Shown: positions 37,386-47,469 of the stretch, in pieces
Numbering within the stretch: position 1 is the stretch's first letter
Layout of the letters: each line of letters begins with the position of its first letter
Assembly (NCBI GenBank): GCA_018401055.1
Contig: JAGYLB010000073.1
Coordinates: 84,905 to 148,904 of the forward strand
DNA: 64,000 bases
DNA from: Roseicyclus sp.
GTDB lineage: Bacteria > Pseudomonadota > Alphaproteobacteria > Rhodobacterales > Rhodobacteraceae
Reading direction: 5' to 3'
Translations under genes and position numbers: made by a program
Notes under the pieces: model-generated
What the model saw: the letters and a program-made list of their open reading frames with translations, nothing else
Databases searched by the model: none
Told to the model about the DNA's origin: nothing

Positions 37386-37808
37386 TCAGCCGACCAGTTC
37401 GAGACCCGCGAAGAAATAGGCGATCTCCTCGGCGGCGGTTTCGGGGGCGTCGGACCCGTGGACCGAATTCTCGCCCTTGCTGATGGCGAAATCCTTGCGG
37501 ATCGTGCCCGCTGCAGCCTCGGCCGGATCGGTGGCACCCATAACTTCGCGGTACTTGGCGATGGCGTTCTCGCCTTCCAGAACCTGCACGACGACAGGCT
37601 CGGACGCCATGAAGTCGCACAATTCGCCGTAGAACGGGCGTTCCTTGTGCACGGCGTAGAAATGACCGGCCTGTGCGGGGGTCATGTGGATGCGCTTTTG
37701 CGCGATGATGCGCAGGCCTGCGGCTTCGATCTTGGCGTTGATCGCGCCGGTCAGGTTGCGCTTGGTGGCATCGGGTTTGATGATGGAAAAGGTGCGCTGG
37801 ATGGCCAT
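37386..37808 (-). CDS. ndk: Nucleoside diphosphate kinase
   Basis: Intact 140-residue enzyme that transfers phosphate from ATP to nucleoside diphosphates through a phospho-His. It opens [20 protein letters not shown]. The catalytic His lies in [20 protein letters not shown], and FAGLELVG ends the protein. Start at 37808 by family length. It is divergent from the ABC-F gene. Confidence 0.98.
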   Translation of the reverse strand: MAIQRTFSIIKPDATKRNLTGAINAKIEAAGLRIIAQKRIHMTPAQAGHFYAVHKERPFYGELCDFMASEPVVVQVLEGENAIAKYREVMGATDPAEAAAGTIRKDFAISKGENSVHGSDAPETAAEEIAYFFAGLELVG

Positions 37809-37909
37809 GGTAAGCTCCGTCAGAGGGGTTTGGCGCGGCCTTAACATGGGGGTCGGGGGATGAAAAGCGGGGCGTTGACACCACCCCCTGCCCCGGTCAG
37901 ACAGCGCCC

Positions 37910-39764
37910 ATGTTGCGCATCTCGGACATCTCGTATTCGGTCGCTGGCCGCCCCCTCTTCGAAGGGGCAAGCGCCACGATTCCCGCAGGCCACAAGGTCG
38001 GCATCGTCGGGCGCAACGGCGCGGGCAAGACGACGCTGTTCAAGCTGATCCGGAACGAACTGGTGCTGGACGGCGGCAGCATCGAGATGCCGTCGCGCGC
38101 ACGCATCGGCGGCGTCGCGCAGGAGGTGCCGGGCAGCGAGGTGTCGCTGATCGACACGGTTCTCGCCGCAGACGAGGAACGCCACCGCCTGCTGGCCGAG
38201 GCCGAGGGCGCCACCGGCCATCGCATGGCCGAGATCCAGACGCGCCTGCAAGACATCGACGCCTGGTCGGCCGAGGCGCGGGCAGCCTCCATCCTGAAAG
38301 GCTTGGGCTTCACCGATGAGGAACAGCGCATGCCCTGTTCCGCCTTTTCGGGCGGCTGGCGGATGCGCGTGGCGCTGGCGGGTGTCTTGTTCTCGCAGCC
38401 CGACATCTTGCTGCTGGACGAACCGACCAACTACCTCGACCTCGAAGGCGCGCTCTGGCTGGAAAGCTATCTCGCGCGCTATCCGCACACCGTTCTGATC
38501 ATCAGCCACGACCGCGAATTGTTGAACCGGGCCGTGGGCTTCATCTTGCATCTCGAGAACCGCAAGCTGACGCTTTACACTGGCGGCTACGACGATTTCG
38601 CCCGCGCCCGCGCCGAGGCGCGCGCGATCCTGACGGCGGCGGCCAAGAAACAAGACCTGCAGCGCGCGCATCTGCAATCCTTCGTGGACCGGTTCAAGGC
38701 CAAGGCCAGCAAGGCCAAGCAGGCGCAAAGCCGCGTCAAGATGCTGGAGAAGATGACACCGATCCGCGCGCCCGAGGATGCGGCCCGCACCGTCTTCACC
38801 TTTCCCGCGCCCGACCAATTGTCGCCCCCCATCCTTGCTCTGGAGGGCGCGGCCGTGGGCTATGACGGCACGCCGGTGCTCAAGAAGCTGTCGCTCAGGA
38901 TCGACCAGGATGACCGGATCGCCCTTCTGGGGCGCAATGGCGAGGGGAAATCCACGCTTTCCAAGCTATTGGCGGACAAACTTCATGTGATGGAGGGCAA
39001 GGTCACGTCGTCGTCCAAGCTACGCGTGGGCTATTTCGCGCAGCATCAGGTGGATGAATTGCACATCGACGAGACGCCGCTGGCCCATATCCAGCGCATG
39101 CGCCCCGGCGTGACGCCCGCCGAAGCTGCGCGCCGTCCTTGCCGGCTTCGGCCTTGGCGCCGATCAGGCCGAGACCGAGGTCGGCACGCCTCTCGGGGGG
39201 GCAAAAGGCGCGTCTTTCGCTGCTGCTTGGCCACGCTTGACGCGCCGCATCATGCTGATCCTCGACGAGCCGACCAACCACCTAGATATCGAAAGCCGCG
39301 AGGCGCTGGTCGAGGCGCTGACCGCCTATTCGGGCGCTGTGATCCTTGTCAGCCACGACATGCATCTGCTGTCGATGGTCGCCGACCGGCTGTGGCTGGT
39401 CAAGGATGGCCATGTCACATCCTATGACGACGATCTGGAGGCGTATCGCCGCCTGCTTTTGACGCCGGACAAACCGGCCGAAAAGGACAAGCCCAAGGCC
39501 AAAGCCGCGCCCAAACCCACGCGCGACGAAATCCTCGCCCTGCGCGCCGACGTGCGCAACGCAACGAAGAGCGCATCGACCAAGATCGACGAGATGCGCG
39601 ACAAACTGGCCAAGAAACTGGCCGATCCCGAGCTGTACGAGGATGCGCGCTCGGGTGAGCTTGCCACATGGCAAAAGAAATATGCCGAAGTGATGGACGG
39701 GCTGGAGCGGGCCGAGGCACTTTGGCTTGCTGCTTCGGAAAAGCTGGAGACGGCTGCCGGCTAG
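37910..39764 (+). CDS. ABC-F family ATPase (frameshifted)
   Basis: Two ABC domains with no membrane part, of the ABC-F group that acts on ribosomes. The first domain has Walker [10 protein letters not shown] and signature [15 protein letters not shown] with Walker [15 protein letters not shown]. The interdomain linker is Lys/Ala/Gln-rich. The second has Walker [10 protein letters not shown], an LSGGQ-type signature (disrupted near 39190) and [22 protein letters not shown]-terminal coiled-coil extension ([20 protein letters not shown]) is present. Indels between about 39125 and 39240 break the second domain. The total is about 617 residues, a Uup/YheS-like layout. Confidence 0.93.
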
Positions 39765-41679
39765 GGCCGCGATAGGACCGCGATAGGGTCGATGAACCCC
39801 AGCGCCTCGGCCAGCGCGCGCGCGCCCTCCACCCCGCCCGGCACGCCCTCGGCATAGGTCAGCCGGGCCCAGTTGCCGCCGTGATAAAGCGCGTTCAGGC
39901 GGCCGTCCTCGACGATGGGCCGCGCGACGATCCCGAGATGCAGATGGTTCCTGAACCCCTCGGACGCGAGATCGGCCACCTGCCCGATCGTCTCGCCCGC
40001 AGCTATGTCGCGCACGATATGGCTGTCGGGCCAGACATCGGCATCACCGACAGGCGGATGCGCGGGGCACCGCGTGCAGTCGACATGGCCGAAGATCCAG
40101 TCGCGCCCGTCACGATCGCGGAACACCACGAAAGTCTGCAGCCAGCGCGGTTCACGAAACGCGTTGCCGCGCCTATGGTAATAGACGATGTCACCCGCCA
40201 CCGGTGCGACCACCGGGCTGCCCGGAACGGCGGCGATATCCGTCGCCACATGAAACTGGCCCGCAATATAGGCATCCGGGTCGTCATCCGGCCCCGGACC
40301 GAAGGCTCCAAAATTGGTGGTGATCCGCATCCCAGGGCTGAGGAGACCGGCACGTTCGCCGGCGCGGGCACCTCTGCACTCGCCGCCGGAGCGTCCATGA
40401 CGACCTCGGGACATACGCGATAGAGGTCCTCGCCGTTTAAGAACACACCCGGATCGAGCGGCCACATTTCGAACGAAGCATCCTGCGCCGCGCCGCTTTC
40501 GTCGCAAATCATTTCGAGATAGGCATGGTCGGCTTCGATCCAGTGATCCCTGATCCGGCAGGTCTGTCCGGACTGGGTAAAGTGGCCATCGCGCAAGCTC
40601 ACGCGAGTCTGCGCAGCGGCTTCTGCGCCGGCTGTTCTTGGACTGGCGTCGAGATGCGGGCAGGCGGCGGGGTCGGTGGCATAGACACCATCCCCGATCC
40701 CGTCGGGCGTGAGGCCGGAAGCAGGGGCGTGCACACCCACGGGCAGCGGGAGGCTGGTCGGTGCCACCGCCTCACCGCCCCGTCCAGGCGCGCACGCCGC
40801 CCCGCCGTAGACGTCGCGCGTGAAGGCCAGAATGTCGACATCGGCGGCCCGGATCGCGCCGCCCGGTGGCAGGCAGTGATCGCGACGAAAATCCTCCAGA
40901 GCAGCGCGTGTCTGCGGCCCGGCGCGTCCGTCTACAAGGCCGGCGTCATAGCCAAGCTCGTTCAGGCGCGCCTGGAGAAGCGCAACATCGCCCCGCAAGA
41001 GCATGTCGTAATAATCCGCCTGAACCGGTGGAACCAGCGCTGGCTGCCACCCGATTTCTTGAAAGCCGACTTGGAGACCGGAGCGGAAAAAGACATACCG
41101 AATGGCTTCGGCGACAGGTTCGCAGGCCCGACAGCCATCGGTCACAACATCACTGAGAACGAACATCTGCATGCCTCCGGGCAGCATCCTGACCGCAGTG
41201 ATCACAACCCGACCGGATTCGAAAGCCTGCGGATGCCGGGCCAGAATGGCGCGCGTGCCGGGCATCAGGGGCGGGCTTTGCCGAAAATGCAGATCCGCCG
41301 CCATCAAAGGCGCCTCCTCCCCGTTCACCAGCACCTCCTGCCAGTTCGTGTTGGCCATGGAAGGAAAGAACACCCGTGCAATGTCGACATCGCCGGTTTC
41401 GGTAAAGGCGTCGAGCAATCCGACCAGCCCAAACCCCGAGGTCGAAATTATGGCGCGGGCAAGGGCGCGTGCGCCATCGGTCACGTCGGGCCGATCCATG
41501 CATGACAGCGCGGCCTCGACCGTCGCTGTCTGGCTTGCGATGCATTGCGCGACCGCATCCACCGCGGCCTGAGACATCACATCTTGCAGGCCGATTTCCG
41601 GCATCTGCGCCCATGCGGCACCAGAAATCGAAAAGGTCACAGCTGCCATCAGACCAAGCCGCGTAGCTTCCCTGAGCAT
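39761..41679 (-). CDS. Secreted peptidoglycan-binding and M23 peptidase protein (frameshifted)
   Basis: The start at 41679 gives a signal peptide (LGLMAAVTFSISGAAWAQ). A central peptidoglycan-binding domain shows LLQARLNELGYDAGLVDGRA, GPQTRAALEDFRRDH. The C-terminal M23-like metallopeptidase has the zinc-site pattern H-x3-D in GQFHVATDIAA, then GHVDCTRC, and H-x-H in RNHLHLGI. One indel near 40340 joins the two parts into about 640 residues. Conserved Cys residues are frequent, fitting a periplasmic protein. The N-terminal 230 or so residues have no recognised domain. It may remodel the cell wall. Confidence 0.8.
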
Positions 41680-41757
41680 GACTATTCCTTTTGGCCTTGG
41701 TTCCTGCGCCCGATTGACGATAGGAAGCCGCTCGGATTGCGTCAATCGGACTGCTTC

Positions 41758-42384
41758 ATGGAACTTGCCGCCTATATCCCCGCCTTCGTGGCGCTGTTCG
41801 TCGTGATCGACCCGATCGGCATGGCGCCCTTGTTCGTGGCGCTGACCGCCGACCAGTCCGCGCGCCAGCGCCGCGCCATCGCCATCCGGGCCTGCATCGT
41901 CGCCTTCGGCATCCTGACGCTGTTCGGCCTTGCGGGCGAAGCGGTGCTGAGTTTCCTTGGCATTTCCATGCCCGCCTTCCGCATGGCGGGGGGCATCTTG
42001 CTGTTCCTGACCGCGCTCGACATGCTCTTCGAACGGCGCGGCCCGCGGCGCAAGGGGCAGGCCGATCAGGCCGAAGCCGACCACCGCGACGATCCTTCGG
42101 TCTTTCCGCTGGCCATTCCGCTGATCGCGGGACCGGGCGCGATTGCCACTATGATCTTGCTGACCGGGCAGGAAGGCGGCGATTTCACCCATGTTCTGTT
42201 GGTGCATCTGGTGATGCTGGCGGTTCTGGTGGTGGTGATGGGGCTGTTCTTGCTGGCAGCACCGCTGGAGCGCTTGCTGGGCCCGACCGGAATCAATGTC
42301 GTCACGCGCCTGCTGGGGATGCTGCTGGCCGCGCTGTCGGTGCAATTCGTGATCGACGGGATGCGCGATCTGGCCGTGATCTGA
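41758..42384 (+). CDS. MarC family integral membrane protein
   Basis: Intact 208-residue protein with about six hydrophobic helices. Family blocks include ALFVVIDPIGMAPLFVALTA, FRMAGGILLFLTALDMLFER, PLAIPLIAGPGAIATMILLT and RLLGMLLAALSVQFVIDGMR. The substrate of MarC proteins is not firmly known. Divergent from the M23 gene. Confidence 0.92.
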   Translation: MELAAYIPAFVALFVVIDPIGMAPLFVALTADQSARQRRAIAIRACIVAFGILTLFGLAGEAVLSFLGISMPAFRMAGGILLFLTALDMLFERRGPRRKGQADQAEADHRDDPSVFPLAIPLIAGPGAIATMILLTGQEGGDFTHVLLVHLVMLAVLVVVMGLFLLAAPLERLLGPTGINVVTRLLGMLLAALSVQFVIDGMRDLAVI

Positions 42385-42424
42385 GGCCAGCGCCACCCTA
42401 TATGCACGGTGGACGGCGAGAGAG

Positions 42425-43021
42425 GTGGACGCCATGGACATGACCGGGGACCAGATCGGTTCGATGATCTACCTGCTGCTCTTGGGCACGGTGATCGCGG
42501 GCTGGTATCTGGCGGCCAACCGCAAGCAACTGGGCCGCGTGGCGCAGCATGCCGCGATCTGGGTCTTCATCTTTCTCGGCGCGATCGTCGCCGTGGGCCT
42601 TTGGACAGACGTCCGCGACACCGTGGCCCCGCGTCAAAGCCTGATGCAAGACGGCGCGCAGGTCGTGGTTCCGATGGCGCCGGACGGGCACTTCTACCTG
42701 ACGCTGGAGCTGAACGGCGTGCCGGTGCGCTTTGTCGTCGATACCGGCGCCTCGGAAATGGTGCTGTCGGCCGAGGATGCAGCGCGCATCGGTATCAGCC
42801 AAGACGCGCTGGTCTTTTCAGGCCGCGCGCTGACCGCCAACGGTCAGGTCACGACCGCGCCGGTCAGGATCGAGACGGTGGCGCTTGGCCCCCATGTCGA
42901 CACCGGTGTGCGGGCCGTAGTCAACGGCGGCGACCTGTTCGAAAGCCTTCTTGGCATGAGCTATCTGCGCCGTTTCGACCGGCTGGAGATCGCGGGCGGG
43001 CGGATGGTGCTGGAGCGCTAG
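42425..43021 (+). CDS. Membrane-anchored retropepsin-like aspartic protease, TIGR02281 type
   Basis: Intact, about 198 residues. Two N-terminal membrane helices (MIYLLLLGTVIAGWYLA, AAIWVFIFLGAIVAVGLW) lead to a clan AA protease domain. The catalytic motif is FVVDTGASEMVLSAEDAARI, and the fold continues with FSGRALTANGQVTTAPVRIE and FESLLGMSYLRRFDRLEIAG. A start at 42434 (MDMTGDQ) is also possible. Confidence 0.88.
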   Translation: MDAMDMTGDQIGSMIYLLLLGTVIAGWYLAANRKQLGRVAQHAAIWVFIFLGAIVAVGLWTDVRDTVAPRQSLMQDGAQVVVPMAPDGHFYLTLELNGVPVRFVVDTGASEMVLSAEDAARIGISQDALVFSGRALTANGQVTTAPVRIETVALGPHVDTGVRAVVNGGDLFESLLGMSYLRRFDRLEIAGGRMVLER

Positions 43022-43084
43022 AACACAGGACAGGGGCCCAAAAACATTTTCTTGCCCCCGATGGGGCTGGAAACGGTTTTGGGG

Positions 43085-43543
43085 CTAGGTTTCCGCCTTC
43101 ATCGTCCAGCGCCCGCTTTCCTCGGACCAGTATTTCGCCTTGACGCCCGCATCCTTGTAAAGCCGCCACTGGTCGCGCGCGCCCTGCACCGCCTGCGGGT
43201 GGTAGCCGTCGAACAAGATCATGGCGCGCTTGAGACCTGAAACCTCATGCGCCGCGATCTCGGCCCCTTCGACAGCCAGCACGCAATCGGGCCAGTTCGC
43301 GGCATCGGGCCCGGTCGTCAGCAAAATGGGCTGGTCCGCGTCATGCACGCCCCCCGCCCGACCATGCGGCAAGAACCCTTCCTCGTCCCCCAGCCAGAGC
43401 GCTGCATCCAGCCGATCAAGCATGGCGTCCGACCGCCCCCGCACCGCGACGCGCCAGCCTGCGCCCAAGCATTTCTCGAGCAAAAGACGCAACGCGCCCT
43501 CCAGCGGAGATTGCGTCAGGTGGTAGAAGAAGACCTCGGCCAC
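43085..43543 (-). CDS. holC: DNA polymerase III subunit chi
   Basis: Intact 152-residue HolC, which links the clamp loader to SSB. It opens AEVFFYHLTQSPLEGALRLL, and LDRLDAALWLGDEEGFLPHG is the classic chi block. The C-terminal AQ/YWSEESGRWTMKAET end is typical of alphaproteobacteria. It follows pepA by 9 bases, the usual pepA-holC pair. Confidence 0.94.
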   Translation of the reverse strand: MAEVFFYHLTQSPLEGALRLLLEKCLGAGWRVAVRGRSDAMLDRLDAALWLGDEEGFLPHGRAGGVHDADQPILLTTGPDAANWPDCVLAVEGAEIAAHEVSGLKRAMILFDGYHPQAVQGARDQWRLYKDAGVKAKYWSEESGRWTMKAET

Positions 43544-43552
43544 CCCTGCCCC

Positions 43553-45019
43553 TCAGCCCTCGAACTGGTCGCGGATCATCCGGTCCAGCGCCATGACCCC
43601 CCAGCCCGTCGCCCCCTTGGGCGCCAGCGTGGTGTCGGATTTCACGCTCGCCACGCCCGCGATATCGAGATGAATCCACGGCATCTCGGGCTTGACGAAG
43701 CGCTGCAGGAACTGCGCCGCGGTGATCGACCCGCCGTCGCGCCCGCCCACGTTCTTCATGTCGGCGATGCGGCTCTTGAGCTTTTCGTCATAGGCAGCGC
43801 CCAAGGGCATCCGCCAGGCGCCCTCGCCCTCGGCCTTGGCCGCCTTGAGGAAGGCGTCGCACAGCGCGTCATTGTTCGAGAATACGCCTGCGTTTTCATG
43901 GCCAAGCGCGATGATGATGGCGCCGGTCAGCGTGGCCAGATCGATCATGCCCACGGGCTGGAACCGGTCTTGGGCATACCACATCACATCGGCCAGCACC
44001 AAACGCCCCTCGGCATCGGTGTTGATGACCTCGATCGTGTCGCCCTTCATGGACCGCACCACATCGCCGGGACGCTGCGCGTTCGGGCCGGGCATGTTCT
44101 CGACCAGCCCGACCAGACCGACGACATTGGCCTTGGCCTTGCGCAAGGCCAGCGTGCGCATGACGCCCGCAACAACGCCCGCGCCGCCCATGTCCATGGT
44201 CATGTCTTCCATGCCGGCGGCGGGTTTGAGGCTGATGCCGCCGGTGTCGAAGACCACGCCCTTGCCGATCAGCGCCAGCGGCGGCTCGTCCGCGCCGCCC
44301 TTCCATTGCATGACCACGATCTTGGACGGGCTGTCGGAGCCTTGCCCGACCCCCAAAAGCGCGCCCATCCCAAGGCTCTCCATCTCGTCCTCCTCGAGGA
44401 TCTCGATCTCGAGGCCCAGATCGCGCATCGCGAAGAGGCGCGCGGCGAAATCCTTGGTGGTTAGAATGTTGGCGGGTTCGTTGACCAGATCGCGGGTGAA
44501 GAACACGCCCTCGGCCAGCGCCAACAGGGGAGCTGCCTCGGCGCGCAGGGCATCGGGGTCGGCCGCCATGATGACGGCATCCTTGTGGGTGTCGGAGGGC
44601 GCGGTCTTGTGATCGGTGAAATCATAGGACCTCAGTACGAGGCCCAGCGCCAGATCGGCCAAACGGGACGTCCCACCGGTTGCCAGCGTCATCCCCTCTG
44701 CGCCCTTGAACTTGGCCAGCGCCGCGCCGGCCTTGCGCGCCTCCTCGGACGAGGGGCGGCGAGGCAGCTTCACGATCAGCAGCGCCTTGGCCTCGATGCC
44801 GACCGGAAATCCCATCGTGAACCCCTCGCCGACCTTCACCTTTTCCCAGCGGTCGCTGTCCAGCAAACGCGCGACGGCACCGCGCGTCAGCTTGTTCAGC
44901 CGCCGCCCCGCCGGATCGAGCTTGCCGTCGGGCGGCACCAGCACGGCCAGCTTGCCCTCCGCCGACGCGAGCGCATCGAGATCGGTCTGGGTGAAGGTGA
45001 CGGCAATCGGTTTGGTCAT
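43553..45019 (-). CDS. pepA: Leucyl aminopeptidase (M17)
   Basis: Intact 488-residue M17 aminopeptidase that removes N-terminal residues from peptides, with a two-metal centre. Active-site blocks are present: IGKGVVFDTGGISLKPAAGM (metal-binding Lys/Asp region), MTMDMGGAGVV, and the signature NTDAEGRL with the following VLADVMWYA. The start at 45019 (MTKPIAVTFTQTD) is supported by an AAGGA site. It is divergent from lptF. Confidence 0.96.
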   Translation of the reverse strand: MTKPIAVTFTQTDLDALASAEGKLAVLVPPDGKLDPAGRRLNKLTRGAVARLLDSDRWEKVKVGEGFTMGFPVGIEAKALLIVKLPRRPSSEEARKAGAALAKFKGAEGMTLATGGTSRLADLALGLVLRSYDFTDHKTAPSDTHKDAVIMAADPDALRAEAAPLLALAEGVFFTRDLVNEPANILTTKDFAARLFAMRDLGLEIEILEEDEMESLGMGALLGVGQGSDSPSKIVVMQWKGGADEPPLALIGKGVVFDTGGISLKPAAGMEDMTMDMGGAGVVAGVMRTLALRKAKANVVGLVGLVENMPGPNAQRPGDVVRSMKGDTIEVINTDAEGRLVLADVMWYAQDRFQPVGMIDLATLTGAIIIALGHENAGVFSNNDALCDAFLKAAKAEGEGAWRMPLGAAYDEKLKSRIADMKNVGGRDGGSITAAQFLQRFVKPEMPWIHLDIAGVASVKSDTTLAPKGATGWGVMALDRMIRDQFEG

Positions 45020-45191
45020 GGGGCGCGGTCCTTGTGGCGATGGCATGCGCAGAACCGGGCGGAACGCCGTGGCCTGCATGCCGCAAGACTAGGGCGGGCG
45101 CATTGCGATGACCAGATCACCCTCGCGCAAGCCCGGCGTTTGTCCTACAAATTGCGATATCGGCCTGCCAGCCGGTCAAAGATGTTGGGGG

Positions 45192-46331
45192 ATGTCACGT
45201 TTTGGGGCGGTATGACCGCTATATCTTGTCCCAGTTGATCGTTCTGTTCGGCTTTTTCAGCCTGGTTCTGATCTCGGTCTATTGGGTCAACGAAGCCGTG
45301 GACCTGTTCGATTCGCTGATCGCGGACGGGCAGACCCTATCGGTGTTTCTGGAATTCACCGCGCTCAGCCTGCCGCAGATCATGATCATGGTCCTGCCGG
45401 TCGCGGGGTTCGTGGCCACGCTTTACGTGTTCAACCGGCTGATCGGCGACAGCGAGATGGTGGTGCTGCAGACCGCGGGCCTGTCGGCGGCGCGTCTGCT
45501 GCGCCCGGTTCTGGCCTTTGGCCTGATCCTCGGGCTGGTGGTGGCGGTGCTGGGCAATTTCCTGGCCCCCATCGCGCGCGGGCAGTTCATCGACCGCAGC
45601 CAGCAGGTGCAGCAGGATCTGACCGGCCGGTTCCTGCGCGAAGGTCAATTCCTGCACCCTACCGCCGGTCTGACCGTCTATATCCGCGAGATCACCGATC
45701 TGGGCGAGTTCCGCGACCTGTTCTTGCAAGACCGTTCGGATGCGCAGACCGAGACCACCTATACCGCGACGCGCGCGTTGTTGCTGCGTGCCGATACCGG
45801 GCCGCGTCTGGTGATGTTCGACGGGCTGGCGCAGACGCTGAACCTTGCGACCGGGCGCCTGTCGACGGTCCGGTTCGAGGATTTCACCTATGACATCGGC
45901 GCGCTGATCAGCGATGGCGGGTTTCGCAGCTTCGATCTGCGCGAAATGCAGACATGGGTCTTGCTGAGCGCCGATGCGCAGACCGCAGACCGGCTTGGGC
46001 AAGGGCTGGCGGCCATGCGGCTGGCGGGCCATGAACGGATCCGCGCGCGGTTTTCGTGATCTTTCCGCCCCTGATCGCGGCTGCCTGTCTGATGCTCGGC
46101 GGGTTTTCGCGCTTTGGCGTCTGGCCGCAGATCTTGCTTGCTGTGGGCCTTGTGATCCCGCTCCAGATGATCTGGAACGCGGCGGAAACATTGGCGATCC
46201 GGAATGTCGATCTGCAATACCTTGCCTATCTGCAACCGCTGGCGGCGGCCTTGCTGACGGGCGCGCTGACATGGCTGGCGATGCGGCGCAAACGGCCGCG
46301 CAGGCCCGGACCGCAGGCGGTGCCGGCATGA
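45192..46331 (+). CDS. lptF: LPS export permease LptF (two frameshifts)
   Basis: Inner-membrane permease of the LptBFGC LPS extractor. After a GGGG run at 45204-45207 the frame reads GRYDRYILSQLIVLFGFFSL. With one G fewer, the upstream ATG at 45192 is in frame and gives the expected start MSRFGRYDRYILSQ. A second indel near 46055 separates the last two helices (FPPLIAAACLMLGGFSRFG and later). The corrected protein is about 379 residues. The stop overlaps the lptG start (ATGA). Confidence 0.93.
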
Positions 46332-47469
46332 TCTTGCACCTTTATATCGCGCGCCGTTTCCTGCGGGCACTGGGGATCGTCACGGCGGTCTTCGTGGCGA
46401 TCTTGCTGCCGCTCGATCTGGCCGAACAGCTGCGCCGGATCGGACCGGACCAAGGGTTTTCCCCTGTGCTGGAACTGGCGCTGCTGAACCTGCCCGGTAA
46501 ACTCTACGAGATGATCCCGCTTTTCGTGCTGCTGGGGACCTTGTTGATGTTCCTCGGTCTCGCGCGCAGTTCCGAACTGGTTGTGGTGCGCGCTGCGGGC
46601 CGGTCGGCGCTGCGGGCCGCCGCCTCGCCGGTGGTGGTGGCGGCCTTGCTGGGCGTGCTTGTAATCGCCGTGTTGAACCCGATCGTGGCGGCCACCGAGC
46701 AGCAATTCGACCTGCGCAGCGCGCGCTATCTGGGGGCCGAAGAACGCACCGTTTCGGTCAGCGCCGAGGGTCTGTGGCTCAGGCAGGGCAGCGCGGGCGA
46801 TCAGACCGTGATCCGGGCGGGCGCGACCAATTCGGATGGCACGCATCTGTTCGAGGCAAGCTTTTTCACCTTCGACCCCGAGGGGCGCGTGATCAGCCGC
46901 ATCGACGCCCGCGAGGCGGTGCTGAGCGATGGTGCCTGGGACCTGACGGGCGTGCGCCGCTGGCCGCTGGCCGGCACCGTCAACCCCGAGGCCGCGGCCG
47001 AAAGCTTCGAGACCCTCAGCCTGCCCTCGACGCTGACGCGCGAGCAGATCCGCGACAGTTTCGGCAAGCCCGAGACGGTGCCGCTCTATGAATTGCCTGC
47101 CTTCATCGCGCAGTTGAACGACGCGGGCTTTGCGGCCCTGCAACACCGCGTGTGGTTGCAGATGGAGCTGTCCTCGCCGCTGATGCTGGCCGCGATGGTG
47201 CTGATCGGCGCAGGTTTCACCATGCGCCACACGCGGTTCGGGCGAACGGGCGTGATGGTGCTGGCGGCGATATTGCTGGGGTTCGGCACGTTCTTCATCC
47301 GGTCCTTCGCGCAGGTGCTGGGCGAAACCGGACAACTGCCCGTAGCGCTGGTGGCATGGGCCCCATGGCGCCGGCGGCGATCTTGATGGCGCTGGCCTTC
47401 TTGCTGCACACGGAGGACGGATGGGACCCGCCGCCCGCCATCTGGCTGCAACCGCCCTTGCCGCGTTGA
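46328..47469 (+). CDS. lptG: LPS export permease LptG (frameshifted)
   Basis: Partner permease of LptF. It opens MILHLYIARRFLRALGIVTA, then LDLAEQLRRI and the KLYEMIPLFVLLGTLLMFLG membrane region. The periplasmic jellyroll lies in the middle (GLWLRQGSAGDQTVIRAGAT). The C-terminal helices read LMLAAMVLIGAGFTMRHTRF. An indel near 47365 shifts the end to another frame (APAAILMALAFLLHTEDG). In that frame the next stop is at 47467-47469, overlapping the lptD start by about 49 bases; the true end may be a little earlier. Confidence 0.92.

Noticed and set aside
41680..42441. N-terminal extension of the minus-strand M23 gene, giving an 812-codon frame
   Set aside because: It runs antisense to the clear MarC gene and would bury a good signal peptide start at 41679.
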